NCBI GenBank assembly: GCA_009829735.1
Contig: CM020620.1
Span: 26,940,951-27,004,950, forward strand
Reading direction: 5' to 3'
Source of the DNA: Pyropia yezoensis
Lineage: Eukaryota; Rhodophyta; Bangiophyceae; Bangiales; Bangiaceae
DNA length: 64,000 bases
This document shows positions 18,294-28,448 of this stretch, in pieces. Below the pieces are notes generated by a model. The model ran no database searches. It worked only from the letters and a program-made list of their open reading frames with translations, and was not told the DNA's origin. Each line of letters begins with the position of its first letter. Within the stretch, counting starts at the first letter, position 1. The position numbers and the translations under genes are program-made.

Positions 18294-19193
18294 ACGAGCG
18301 ACGCGGGCGAGAGCAGCAAGGGCACCACGTGACTCGCGTCGGTCTGTACTTGCTTCGTGCCCGCCCCTGGCTTGGTGAGATACCACCCATGTGTACGCAT
18401 GGCCTGCATTTGGTGTGCGAAGGACTGCATTAGACGTCGTTTGGATGCATGATGCGATCACAATGTGGTTGAGGAGAATCCAGTTTGTTGATCAATAGCG
18501 GTCGACGGTCGGTAGCGTGGTTGAGAGGCTGAGCTGGTGATGAAGGCGGGGGGGGGGGGGGGGGCGGGGGGGGGGGGGGCAAGCTCGATGGGGGAAGGGG
18601 GTGAAGTAGGGGTGTGGGGGGGGGGTACTGGCGGGTCCTGCCCCTGCATCCGCCGGATCCGCCGCCGCTGCTGCCCACGCCGGTTGCGGTTGCGGTCGTG
18701 GCGGCCTACCACGGCAGGGGGGGGGGGAGGCGCGACGTCCAGGCGGCGGTGTCGGAGGCGGCGTGGCGGAGGCGGTGGCGGCAGCCGGTTCGGCGGCGGC
18801 AGCGGCGGCGGCGGTATAGGGCGCAGTGGCGGCGGCTGTGGCGAGGGTGTTGGACGCAGTGGCCGTGGCGGCGGTGGCGACGGCAGCTGGGCTGCGGTGG
18901 CGACGGTTGCGGTGGTGGTCGGGGCGGCGCCGCTGCCCAGGTTGGTAAACGGCGCCCCCGTGTCGACGGCGGCACGGGGCACCACACTGGCCGGTGGGGG
19001 GGGGGGGGGGGGGGGGGGCGGGGAGGCGGTCGGGGCCGGGCGGCGGCGGCTTTTCCGGCTGGGCCACCTGCTTCGCCCCACGGCCCGCCCACGTCTGTCC
19101 CCCCACTGACGGCAGCGGCCCGCCCGGGGGGTGGGGCGCGGCGGCGGCCTGCCGCGGGGCGGGGGGGGCGGGCCGCGGCGGCCTTTCCGGCTG

Positions 19194-19337
19194 GCGCACC
19201 GACCGGCGAGAAAGGGAGCGGGGCGACGCGCTCGAGAGGCTGGGATGGCGGCAAGGTATGGCCGACGGCCGCCCCGCTGCCCACCACCATCGTTTGTGGT
19301 GGCGGTGCCACTAGCGGCGGCGGCGACGGCCGCGCTC
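19194..19337 (+). repeat. 144-bp direct repeat, copy 1
   Basis: Matches 19574-19717 at roughly 90 percent by eye (both contain ACCGACCGGCGAG, GCAAGGTATGGCCGACGGCC and CACTAGCGGCGGCGG). The offset is 380 bp. Confidence 0.85.
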
Positions 19338-19573
19338 TTGCCCTTCGCACCTCCCTTTGCTCTCCGCTCGCTTGTGCCCCGCCCCGCCCTCCTCTTTCTC
19401 CCCCACCTTCCCCCCCCCCCCCCCCCACCCCCCCCCTTTGCTCCCCCCCCCCCCCCCCCGCTCGCCAACCTTGCCGCAACTGCCGCTGGGGGGGGCAGGC
19501 CGACGACGCTGGTGTGAAGGCGCCCGCGGGGGGGGGGTGCGGCCAGAGGAGCACGGCGGGGCGCCGCGGTGGC

Positions 19574-19717
19574 GCGCACCGACCGGCGAGGATGGGAGCG
19601 GGGCGACGCGCTCGAGCAGCTGGGATGGCGGCAAGGTATGGCCGACGGCCGCCTTGCTGCCCACCGCCATCCTTTATGGTGGCGGTGCCACTAGCGGCGG
19701 CGGCGACGGCCGCGCTC
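19574..19717 (+). repeat. 144-bp direct repeat, copy 2
   Basis: Second copy of 19194-19337. Confidence 0.85.
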
Positions 19718-20099
19718 CGCCAACCGCCACCGCCGCATCCCCCCCCCCCCCCGCCCCCTCCACACCCTGGCGCCACCGCCGCCCCCCCCACCCCCCTGCC
19801 GCCTTCTCCACGCCCCGGCGACCGCGCCGGCGGCGGCGGAACTTGCGGCAACGGCGACGGCCGCTCTCCGCCAACCGCCACCGCCGCCTCCCCCCCGCCC
19901 CCCCCGCCCCCTCCAACCCCCGGCAGCCGCGCCGGCGGCGGAGCCGGTCCGTCACCCCCGCTGACGCGGTGGCGGCGGTGGCGGCGGTGGGGACGGAGGC
20001 GCGTGGCGGTGGCAGCACGCCATCGCTGCGCGCCGCACTGGCGGCAGCGGCGACGGCCGCGATCGGCGGGGGCGGCACTGGCGGCGGCGCTGGCATTGC

Positions 20100-20540
20100 C
20101 GGCGGCGGCGACGGCCGCGCCCGGCGGCGGCGGCACTGGATGCGGCGGTGGCATTGGCGGCAATCGCGACGGCCGCGCCCGGCGGCGGCGGCACTGGCGG
20201 CGGTGGCGACGGCCGCGCCCGGCGGCGGCGGCACTGGCGGTGGTGGCGACGGCCGCGCCCGGCGGCGGCGGCATTGGCGGCGGCGGCGACGGCCGGGCCC
20301 TGCGGCGGCGGCACTGGCGGCAGCGGCACTGGCGGCGGCGGCGGCGGCTCGGCTCCACCAAACGCGACCGCCGCCTTCCCCCCCCCCCCCGCCCCTCCCA
20401 CCCCCTGGCGGCCGCGCCGGCGGCGGCGACATTGGTGGCGGCGGCGACGGCCGCGCCCGGTGGAGGCGGCACTGGCGGCGGCGGCGATGGCCGCGTTCGG
20501 CGGCGGCGGCACTGGCGGCGGCCGCGACGGCCGCGTTCCG
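20100..20540 (+). repeat. 40-bp GC minisatellite
   Basis: Unit beginning GCGACGGCCGCGCCCGGCGG recurs at 20166, 20206, 20246 and 20286, with degenerate flanking copies. Period 40 is not a multiple of three, so it is unlikely to be coding. Confidence 0.85.
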
Positions 20541-21344
20541 CTAAACGCCACGCAAACGCGGCCGCGCTTCGCCAATTGCTATCTCCGCCCCCCCCCTACC
20601 CGCCCCCTCCACCCCTCGGGGGCCGCGCCGGCGCTGCGGAGCCGGTCCGTCACCCCAGCCGACGCGGTGGCGGCGGTTGCGGCGGCGGCGAGGGAGGCGC
20701 GTGGCGGTGACAGCCCGCCACCGCTGCGCGCAGCCGCCCCGCCGTCAGAGTCAGAGGGGGGGAGCGAGGCGGACGCGCGCGGCAGTGGTGACGATCCGCC
20801 GAGGGACACGGACACAGACGTCCGACGGCGGCGGCCATGGCGGTCATTGCCGCACGTACTGACACATCGTCTGCTCTCTTCTTTTTCTGTTCCATGTGTT
20901 TGTTTGTGATCGGTCGGCTGACGGTTTTCTGCGCACGCTCATCAAGAGACCCCTGTGAGGCTTGCGCATGCTTGGTCATTTAATGACGGGGGCGCAGCGC
21001 AGGTGGACCACGGCTGTCCTGGGCTGAGATGGCATCCAGATGAGCGATAAATGCGGTCTGATTTGAATTACCTTGGCCGATACGCGCCCGTCACTCGCCC
21101 CCGCCCGTCTCGCCCGGAGCCCCAGCACCGCGGGCCAGCAATGGCCACGGCAGTGTTACCCGACACGACAGTGACCCGTGTCTGAGACGCCGTGTCTGTC
21201 CGGCCGACACGGGCACAACACACAGCTGGCTAATGCTCGTTAGGCGTATGAGTGGCCCGCCTGGATGACGACTCTAGTCGATCTCCGTAACATTGACGCA
21301 AGCGACAACAAGTGGCGGTAAGTTCTTTCAAGTCAAGGTAACTG

Positions 21345-21913
21345 TGGTATAAAACTCGATCCTCTCCGACACGTGTCAATATCCCTCGGGGGAAAGGGAC
21401 AGGTAACACAGAAAGGGGAACTACGAGAATGGTATGCCTGTTGCCTCACGTGCCTGCTCGCAGAGCAAACAGATACGCACGGTAGTGCACACGGGGAAGA
21501 GGAAAGCAAACGCGCAGTTGTCTTTTTCGTGAGGGCGCGGGCCAAGGGCGCCTAGCTGTCCCTCTTAACGTGCATCTGGGGGAGCCTCGGCACGTTGGCC
21601 AGGTAGCCCCCCCATAACCCCGAGTGGCCCCGACCCGAGTCTAACCTCGTCAGGTCGGGGGCCACTATCACTACTAATTCTATTCCCACTCACTAATCTC
21701 ACACTCAAATTCTCTCAAATCAAGTCCCTCACAAGTATGCAAAAACCCATCAGAAATCCCTCTCTCACGTGTGGATAGCGTAGTCCACCGCATCCCAGTG
21801 CCGGGCACGGGCCACGGCCGCCAACCATCACCACACGGCGGGCGTGTTCTGGCACCTGGTGCCCTCTGGTTGTAGTCCCGGGTCAGCGCCAAGTCGGGGC
21901 CAGGGATGCTACA
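21345..21913 (-). repeat. E2 3' LTR
   Basis: 569 bp, matches 30424-30992. It lies next to the antisense ORF, which starts 185 bp away at 22098, so an antisense promoter inside this LTR is plausible. Confidence 0.93.
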
Positions 21914-21915
21914 TA

Positions 21916-21927
21916 GCTCCCTCCCTA
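21916..21927 (-). promoter_or_regulatory. E2 polypurine tract
   Basis: On the minus strand, AGGGAGGGAGC lies just upstream of the 3' LTR start TGTAGCA, as in E1. Confidence 0.7.
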
Positions 21928-22097
21928 GTCCGGCACGTCCTCGGGCCGAACCACGTGCCACCGTGCACAGCCTCGAGCACGTCCACACCGGTGCCGAGGT
22001 CGAGCGTCTTCACCCTGGTCACGATTACCTGCTCCGGTTCTCTGCCCCCCTTCTCTCCTTCACCTTGGCCCTCTCGTTCCCCCGGAGTCTGGACGTC

Positions 22098-24005
22098 ATG
22101 TCCAGTTCCGAGATCCAAGCTGGGCCCGTGGTTCCGGCGGCGAGTGTTGCGGAGGAGAACTCGGGTAGTCGCGCCCCTCTCCTGCCTCCGGTTCCTCGGG
22201 TGTCGATGTCGGCGCCGGTCGCCACGGCGGGGACGGATCGGGTTCCCCCGGCTTCTGTGATGCACCCGGTCGAGACCCCCCCGGTGGGTCTCCCGGAGAT
22301 GCTTCTTGGGCAGGACCCTCTGGCGGCCCGGCGCTACTCCACGGTGGTCGGCAACGCCGGCGCGGACCAGTGCCAGCAGGATTGCTTGGACCTCTGGCGC
22401 AAGGAACTCCAGCGCGGGGTCCTGACAGAGATGGATAAGGCTCGTCTTCACACGGCGGACCAGATGCGCCTGGCACAAGACCGCTCCCAGAGCTTCTCGA
22501 GTTCCTCCTGGGTTGCTCGTCTGGAGGATCTCCCCTTCGCGCTGGTGCTGGATCTGCCCTTGACCGAGCGTCGCGTGTCCGCGTCCGTTCTCCGGTGGCC
22601 GGAGGAGGAAGGGTACGTCCACCGGGCGCTCAAGGTCTGGGACGAGGCGCTCAAGGGGTCGGGGAGCCTGAACTGCGACCCCCGTCCGAGCATGGTCGCT
22701 CTGGAGCCGCCTTTCCTGACCCGGAAGTACTCCAAGTTGTCACCGGCACGGGAGCAAGGCGAGCGACGCGGCCGTCAGCGTGACTTCCTCGTGAGCTGCA
22801 ACCATCAGGAGTTCTGGAAGCTGGATAAGGCTAACCGGGCGGCGTACTACCCCAAGGTCATCCCGCAGCAGCAGGAAGTCGAGATCCCGGTCGGGTTTGC
22901 TCCTTCCAGCATCCCCTTCACCTGGTACCTCTTGGACGCCTTGACTCAGGCGTCGATCAAGGGCTTCTTCCACTCGATCCCGTACATGATGTACACGTCC
23001 GAGATGACAGTCTTGGCGGCCAACCACTGGCTTCACGAGGTCTTGGTGTCCAACCGGCTTTGGTTTCTCCCTGACCTCCTGATGGTCTGGATTGTCGACA
23101 AGTTGACCGTCGACTTCCTGTGCAGCCAGGACGAAGAGTACAAGGGGCTCTTCCAGGCGATGATTGACTTCCGGCGTCTGGTGCCGGTGCATGACCGGAA
23201 CTTCTTGAACGCGATTGCCGACCAGAACCGCCCGCGTCGGGATGGCTTCGGTTGGGCGCAGGTGGTCTACCAGTCTTCTCTGGCCAAGGTGCAGCTGGCG
23301 ACGCCGCTTCCGGCGTGGCCGCAGCTAGGTAGCTTTCCTGCCCCGGCCGCCCTTGATCTTCTGCCAGTTGGGCCGCCGGTGCAGGAGTCGGGATGGGCCG
23401 CGGCGGTCGGTCAGGCGTCTGCGGCGGCTCCGCTTCCTCCTGTTGCACCTGTCGCCCCGGTGGCCTCTCCTGAACCGTCGCCGGCGCGTTCACGCCCTGT
23501 TCCGGCTGTGCCGGTACTTCAAGCTCCTCCGGCACCGCGCCTGTCTGCGGCGAGTCTGGGTGTGACCGTGCGGTCGCCTACCACTCCAGCCGCTCCGCCT
23601 CGGACGCCTTCTTCCAACGCCGGCGGCGCTGTGCCTCCGCTGGAGTTGGGTACTCCGGTTTCGGGGGCCGTTGTGGACCGTCCGGTGGTGTCATCCTCGG
23701 GGCGGTTCGAGATTCCGGCGCCGACTCTCGGCCTTACCCGCTTCCGGGTGCCTGACTGGTACCTGAACCAAGGTGGCCCGACATGCGACCAGTACGACGT
23801 CGGTATGATTGAAGACCAGCTGGGTCGTCTTCCTGTGCAGGTTGAGGGCGTTGGGTCCTCCCTGGTGCTGGGTACTTACGCCAGCGTCTTGAACAACGTG
23901 GTTGACCGGGAGTTTGCTTGCGCAGACAGCGGCCAGATGTCGAACAGCCCGGTGGTTGGCGAACTTCTGGCGACCTTGACGCGGCATGGCTTGGCCCAGC
24001 AGTGA
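22098..24005 (+). CDS. E2 antisense third ORF, unknown protein (about 635 aa)
   Basis: This ORF lies opposite to gag-pol and convergent with pol, stopping 355 bp from the pol stop. I choose the ATG at 22098 (MSSSEIQAG); the frame is open upstream to 21906. It has a Pro/Ala/Ser-rich N terminus, then a well-ordered, Trp/Tyr/Leu-rich region: DCLDLWRKELQRGVLT, FALVLDLPLTERRVS, CNHQEFWKLDKANRAAYYPK, SEMTVLAANHWLHEVLVSN, RLWFLPDLLMVWIVDKLTV and FLNAIADQNRPRRDGFGW. A Pro-rich linker and a short C-terminal domain (FRVPDWYLNQGG...DQYDVGMIEDQLG) follow. The central block aligns with E3 and E1 antisense ORFs. Good codon quality and absence of stops argue for selection on the protein. Function unknown. 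Confidence 0.78.
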   Translation: MSSSEIQAGPVVPAASVAEENSGSRAPLLPPVPRVSMSAPVATAGTDRVPPASVMHPVETPPVGLPEMLLGQDPLAARRYSTVVGNAGADQCQQDCLDLWRKELQRGVLTEMDKARLHTADQMRLAQDRSQSFSSSSWVARLEDLPFALVLDLPLTERRVSASVLRWPEEEGYVHRALKVWDEALKGSGSLNCDPRPSMVALEPPFLTRKYSKLSPAREQGERRGRQRDFLVSCNHQEFWKLDKANRAAYYPKVIPQQQEVEIPVGFAPSSIPFTWYLLDALTQASIKGFFHSIPYMMYTSEMTVLAANHWLHEVLVSNRLWFLPDLLMVWIVDKLTVDFLCSQDEEYKGLFQAMIDFRRLVPVHDRNFLNAIADQNRPRRDGFGWAQVVYQSSLAKVQLATPLPAWPQLGSFPAPAALDLLPVGPPVQESGWAAAVGQASAAAPLPPVAPVAPVASPEPSPARSRPVPAVPVLQAPPAPRLSAASLGVTVRSPTTPAAPPRTPSSNAGGAVPPLELGTPVSGAVVDRPVVSSSGRFEIPAPTLGLTRFRVPDWYLNQGGPTCDQYDVGMIEDQLGRLPVQVEGVGSSLVLGTYASVLNNVVDREFACADSGQMSNSPVVGELLATLTRHGLAQQ

Positions 24006-24360
24006 TCAAAAACCTTCACTGGCATCCAGGGGCGCCGACGGGCATATCTGGATGAGCGGGAGCCCCCGGCAACTACCGGTACTACTCCGATGGCGTCATA
24101 CCGGGATGCACCGCGTCCACCGCACTACGTCATCCCGTCTTCCTCCGGTTCCCGTCGGGCCGCGGAGGCAGCGCTGGAGGACACTCCCGCGGCTCAGCGT
24201 CCGCGCCGGGAGTAGTAGTTGGAGGCAAGGAGGGTGAGGGTCTTGGGAGAAGCGAGGAGGGAAGAGGCGGAGAGAAGGGTTGCCCGAGCGGGTGCTTGTT
24301 TTCCTTGATTGTTCCATGCTTGTAATGCGTGTTCTCCTTGATATACCCGTTCCCTTCTTC
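24006..24360. other. E2 spacer between convergent antisense ORF and pol
   Basis: 355 bp without a gene. Both transcripts must end here. I found no hairpin series like that of E1. Confidence 0.6.
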
Positions 24361-27300
24361 TCAATCCTCTTGTTCCGCATCCGTTGCGTAAGAACTCGGC
24401 TCGTCCCGAGGGTCTTGGTTGGCCCCATCCTCTTGGTCCTCCTCCGAGTCCGACTCCAGAATCGTGCCGGCTCTGGCCACTGGAGTGCCCTCTATCCCGT
24501 TCCGTCGCGTGTAGGCACAGACATCCGCGATGGGTAGCCGGTTTGAGGGTTCCCAGGTATCATCTGCCGGGTTAAAACCGAACCAGCGTACTCGCAGGTA
24601 CAGGCGTCCGCCTCTCCAGGCATGGTCCACAAACTTGACGTAGACATATTCCCGACCTTCTTCTTGGGATAGCCAGGGTACTGCGGCCCGCTTGCGCCGG
24701 GTCAAGTCCCGTTGGCTTGGCGGTGGAGCTCGGGTGACATGGTCGCTGCTCACGCGGTACGGGGAGCCATCCACGTCTAGAAGAAAGGTCCAACCGTCCG
24801 TATTCAGGATCTCATAAGGTCCATCCGTCTTCGAGTCCAGCTTCCCCCGGGTCTTGCTATGGTTGTCCACAAAAACCCAGTCGCCACCACCCAGTTCCTT
24901 GTTCTTTTCCCGAACGCCCTTGTCATAGCCCCGCTTGTATCGCTCCTGGGTCTTCGAGATTGACTCCTTGACTCTTGGGAGCAGGAGCTTCAGTTGTTCC
25001 AGGAACTCATCCTTTGCCTTGGGACCTGACTTCAGTGCAGGCTGGAGACCATCTGGTATTCTTTCCAGGGAGAAGTTGGTCAGCCGCCTTGGGGTGACAA
25101 AGTCGAGTGGAGCGACTCCCGTTGTCCGGTGAACTCGGGAGTTGTAGGCTAGAGTGAGGACAGCCAGGAGCTCGTCCCAGTCTTGTTGGTGCTCCTCCAC
25201 GTAGTGCCGTAGCATGTCTACTAGGGTCCGGTTGAATCGTTCCACCTGGCCGTTCGTTTGAGGGTGGTACGTCGTAGTGTACAAGTTCTTGATGCCCATC
25301 AGGTCACAGACTCCTTGGAAGAACAGGGATGCAAACTTGGGACCGTTGTCGGTTAAGACGGAGTCTGGAGGGCCGTAGGCAGCTATCCAGTACTCGCAAA
25401 AGGCTGACGTGACATCCAGAGCCGTGATGGTCCTCAGCGGGATTGCTCGAGTGAACTTGGAGAGCCGGTCACAAATGATGAGCAGGTATACGTTGCCACT
25501 GGATGTTTCAGGTAGGGGCCCCTGGATGTCCATGCTTAAGCTTGCAAAGGGCTCCGCCGCAGGGAATAGGCGTAGCTTAGAAGTCTTCTTCCTCTGGGAC
25601 AACCGGTTCCTTGCACACGAAACACAAGCCTCCAGGTACTTATGGACGTCACTGGCCATGGTTTCCCAGTAATAGTGTCGTCTCATGGAAGCATACATCC
25701 GATTGATACCAGGATGTCCGGCCTGGGGAGACGAGTGCTCCAGGCGTAGGATGTCAGCTCGTAGGCCCCGGGGTACGTAGACTTGAGTGGCCCCATCGAA
25801 GGGTGACACCCGTACTAGGAGTCCGTCCGTAGACTCGGAGAAACGACTGTTCCGGTTCAGGTCCATTTGGTGGCGAAGCTCCAAGCATTGAGGATCCGTC
25901 AGTTGTGCCTCCAGCATCCGGTGAATGGTCACCGGTTGATGAGCTTCAGGTGTCTCATACAGGGGAGCGTGCCAGCCACGTCCGACATTCGGGAGGATGA
26001 AGCAAGGTATTTCCTCCGGGATAGGACCGGTATCGGCTGCAGGAGTCTCCAGCCGGGACATGGTGTCGGCGCAGTGGTGCTCCCTCCCTGCTCTGGTGCA
26101 CACCTTGTACTTGAACTCCGAAAGACGTAGGCGCCACCGGGCGACCCTTCTCTGACTGCTGTCCATACATAGCAGCCACCTTAGACTGGCGTGATCCGTC
26201 CGGATGAGGAACTCTTGTCCTTCAAGATATGGCCGTAACAGGAAGCAAGCCCAGACGACTGCCAAGCACTCGCGCTCCGTCGTGGAATAGTTCTTCTCGG
26301 CTAGAGTCAAGACGCGACTGTAGTAGCCTATCGGGAGAAAGTGCCCATCAGGTTGCTGCTGGAGTAGTGAGCACCCCACCTGGACGCCACAGGCATCCGT
26401 CTCCAGAACAAACTGGCCTTCCCGCTTGGGTAACGCCAGTACTGGAGTGGTGGTCAGGCGCTTCTTTAGCTCTTCGAAGGCCGCGGTCTGCTTCTCGTCG
26501 AACACCGGGAGTTGTGCGGGAAGCTTCTTGCTGGTCAGCTTGGTCAGTGGCCGGGCAATCAGAGCATAGTCCCGTACGAACCGGCGATAGACGTTGCACA
26601 TACCCAGGAAGCTCTTGAGTTCCGTCTGGGTTTTGGGTTGCCGTGCATGCCGGAGGGCCTTGATGTTCTTCTCATTGACTCGGAGCTCCCCCGGACTCAG
26701 CACATGCCCCAGATACTCCACCTCAGTTTCAAACAGGTGGCACTTCTCGGCCTTGAGGGTAACTCCAGCCTTGGACAGGAGGGCCAGGACCTCCCGAAGG
26801 TGCTCCAGGTGTTCCGCTGGGGTCTTGGAGAAAACGATAATGTCGTCCAGGTAGACCAAACATGTTCTCCACCTTAGCCCGGACAGGATGATGTCGATGG
26901 CTCTTTGGAAGGTCGCCGGAGCATTGGTGAGACCAAAAGGAAGACGCTTGCACCGGAATAGTCCCAGGTGGCACGTGAAGGTGGTCTTGTCCTTGTCCTC
27001 GTCAGCCAGAGGGATCTGCCAGTAACCGGCATTACAATCCAGCGTCGAGAAGAGGGTGGCATCACCAAGAAAGTCGAGGCAATCATCCATCCGGGGTATC
27101 GGGTATACGTCCTTGACTGTCATCTCGTTCAGGCGCCGGTAGTCAACGCAGAAACGGAAGTGACCGCCGGTTTTCGGGACGACTACCACCGGGAAAGCCC
27201 ACTCGCCATCAGACGGCTCGATAACATCCATCTTGAGCATCTTGTTAACCTGCTTCTCAATCTCATCCCGGCGATGAGGTCCGGCCCGATATGGTTGCAT

Positions 27301-28320
27301 GTGCACTGGCTTAGCTTCCGGCTTGAGTTGAATCCGGTGTAGAGTGGCGTCCATCTTGCCCAGCTCTCCCGACCACAGGTGCCGATATTCCTGGAGAAGA
27401 CTCTCCAGTGCCTCATTCAAGTCTGGAGGGACATTTTCTTGCTTGACGTTCGGCATCCCGGGTGGTGCTTGTTCGGGTTTCGGAGTAGCGCTGCCAGACT
27501 GCTCTTGTTTCGGAGGTACGTCTAAGGCCGTCAAGTTGGATGCCAGTTCTTGTAGCAGGTTCAGGAGGTCTTCCTTGCTCATAGCACGGGCGAATCCCCT
27601 GTAAGGCTCTGCTGTATCAACTCGGGTGCCCTTGGCGAGGGTTACTGGCTTCCGGCTCACGTTGACGATGAGCACCGGGAACGGGGTGTGCCTTTCTACC
27701 TTCTTGTGATGTCCGTGGGCCAAGTATAACCGGTGCTTCGCCAGAAATCCCTTACGTCCGTAGATCAGGCATTGACTTGCAATCCGGGTCGTTACTTGAA
27801 CCTTGGTCTCCGAGCGAGGAGGTAGGAGCACCGGTTTGAAGAGAGTCAAGGTGAAGGGTGGGATGCGTTCCCTCTTGCTCTTGGCTACACGAACCTTGGC
27901 GTCCAGATGCTCCAATACCGGTGACACAAACCCATGGTTGAACTGGACCTTCCCTTCTCCGGGTAGGATGCTCTTGACATGCTGCTTCTGGAAGTCCCAG
28001 CCTAGGATGAGGGGGACTGATAGGGTCTTGACTACTAGAAAGGGAAAAAGCATTGGTTCATTGTTGACATAGATGGCGACAGGAAGACGGCCAAGCGGTC
28101 GTAGGGTTTGACCCGAAGCGTCGACGATATGGGTCCGGGTAGGCGCTCTCCAGGCATGTCGACGCCAGCCCGGAGGTAACAGGTTCTCAGCGATGACGCT
28201 TGGTCCGGCTCCCGTGTCAACCACCGGCGTAACAGCTTGGGGGAGGCTATCCCCCACACGCATACGAGCATTAATCTTGAGGTTTTCTTTACGCAGGACG
28301 AGCAAAGTCCCCTTGAACAA
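24361..28320 (-). CDS. pol: E2 Pol: protease, reverse transcriptase, RNase H, integrase, chromodomain
   Basis: 1319 codons without interruption. Protease active site VVDTGAGPSVI at about residues 33-43. Reverse transcriptase has FCVDYRRLN about 390, TLDCNAGYWQIP about 426, LPFGLTNAPATFQ about 460 and catalytic YLDD about 490-493. RNase H has FVLETDACGVQVGC about 637, NYSTTERECLAVVW about 677 and RTDHASLRWLL about 707. Integrase has HSSPQAGH...CVSC zinc module about 861-902 and DDE residues in SMDIQGP (about 931), LTDNGPKF (about 991) and GQVERFNRT (about 1027). The chromodomain at about 1224-1275 includes YVYVKFVDH, YLRVRWFGF and DDTWEP. All key residues are present, so the enzyme is potentially active. 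The frame differs from gag, so frameshifting or separate initiation is required. Confidence 0.96.
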   Translation of the reverse strand: MFKGTLLVLRKENLKINARMRVGDSLPQAVTPVVDTGAGPSVIAENLLPPGWRRHAWRAPTRTHIVDASGQTLRPLGRLPVAIYVNNEPMLFPFLVVKTLSVPLILGWDFQKQHVKSILPGEGKVQFNHGFVSPVLEHLDAKVRVAKSKRERIPPFTLTLFKPVLLPPRSETKVQVTTRIASQCLIYGRKGFLAKHRLYLAHGHHKKVERHTPFPVLIVNVSRKPVTLAKGTRVDTAEPYRGFARAMSKEDLLNLLQELASNLTALDVPPKQEQSGSATPKPEQAPPGMPNVKQENVPPDLNEALESLLQEYRHLWSGELGKMDATLHRIQLKPEAKPVHMQPYRAGPHRRDEIEKQVNKMLKMDVIEPSDGEWAFPVVVVPKTGGHFRFCVDYRRLNEMTVKDVYPIPRMDDCLDFLGDATLFSTLDCNAGYWQIPLADEDKDKTTFTCHLGLFRCKRLPFGLTNAPATFQRAIDIILSGLRWRTCLVYLDDIIVFSKTPAEHLEHLREVLALLSKAGVTLKAEKCHLFETEVEYLGHVLSPGELRVNEKNIKALRHARQPKTQTELKSFLGMCNVYRRFVRDYALIARPLTKLTSKKLPAQLPVFDEKQTAAFEELKKRLTTTPVLALPKREGQFVLETDACGVQVGCSLLQQQPDGHFLPIGYYSRVLTLAEKNYSTTERECLAVVWACFLLRPYLEGQEFLIRTDHASLRWLLCMDSSQRRVARWRLRLSEFKYKVCTRAGREHHCADTMSRLETPAADTGPIPEEIPCFILPNVGRGWHAPLYETPEAHQPVTIHRMLEAQLTDPQCLELRHQMDLNRNSRFSESTDGLLVRVSPFDGATQVYVPRGLRADILRLEHSSPQAGHPGINRMYASMRRHYYWETMASDVHKYLEACVSCARNRLSQRKKTSKLRLFPAAEPFASLSMDIQGPLPETSSGNVYLLIICDRLSKFTRAIPLRTITALDVTSAFCEYWIAAYGPPDSVLTDNGPKFASLFFQGVCDLMGIKNLYTTTYHPQTNGQVERFNRTLVDMLRHYVEEHQQDWDELLAVLTLAYNSRVHRTTGVAPLDFVTPRRLTNFSLERIPDGLQPALKSGPKAKDEFLEQLKLLLPRVKESISKTQERYKRGYDKGVREKNKELGGGDWVFVDNHSKTRGKLDSKTDGPYEILNTDGWTFLLDVDGSPYRVSSDHVTRAPPPSQRDLTRRKRAAVPWLSQEEGREYVYVKFVDHAWRGGRLYLRVRWFGFNPADDTWEPSNRLPIADVCAYTRRNGIEGTPVARAGTILESDSEEDQEDGANQDPRDEPSSYATDAEQED

Positions 28321-28448
28321 ACAGGGTGTCCAGGCGGCTACCGGTTGAGCAGGTAACTGCCGTCCTTTCTCCCGGCAGGCAAGGGGAGAACAGGTAGAAG
28401 TACCCTGCCGTCGGAGATTCGAGAAGACACTTGGGGAGAGCGCCTGCC

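Larger units (their letters stand above)
18294..21344. other. GC low-complexity region, no credible gene
   Basis: All frames are open for long distances because of GGC/GCC composition, which is not evidence of coding. I see poly-G and poly-C runs (about 18,549-18,580, 18,997-19,020, 19,410-19,460), a duplicated 144-bp segment and a 40-bp minisatellite. From about 20,900 composition becomes ordinary and nothing is recognised up to the E2 LTR. Confidence 0.7.

Noticed and set aside
18614-20710. Long ORFs (up to about 700 codons) on both strands
   Set aside because: Open in several frames at once because stop codons are rare in GGC/GCC DNA. The internal repeats have a 40-bp period, which breaks frame.
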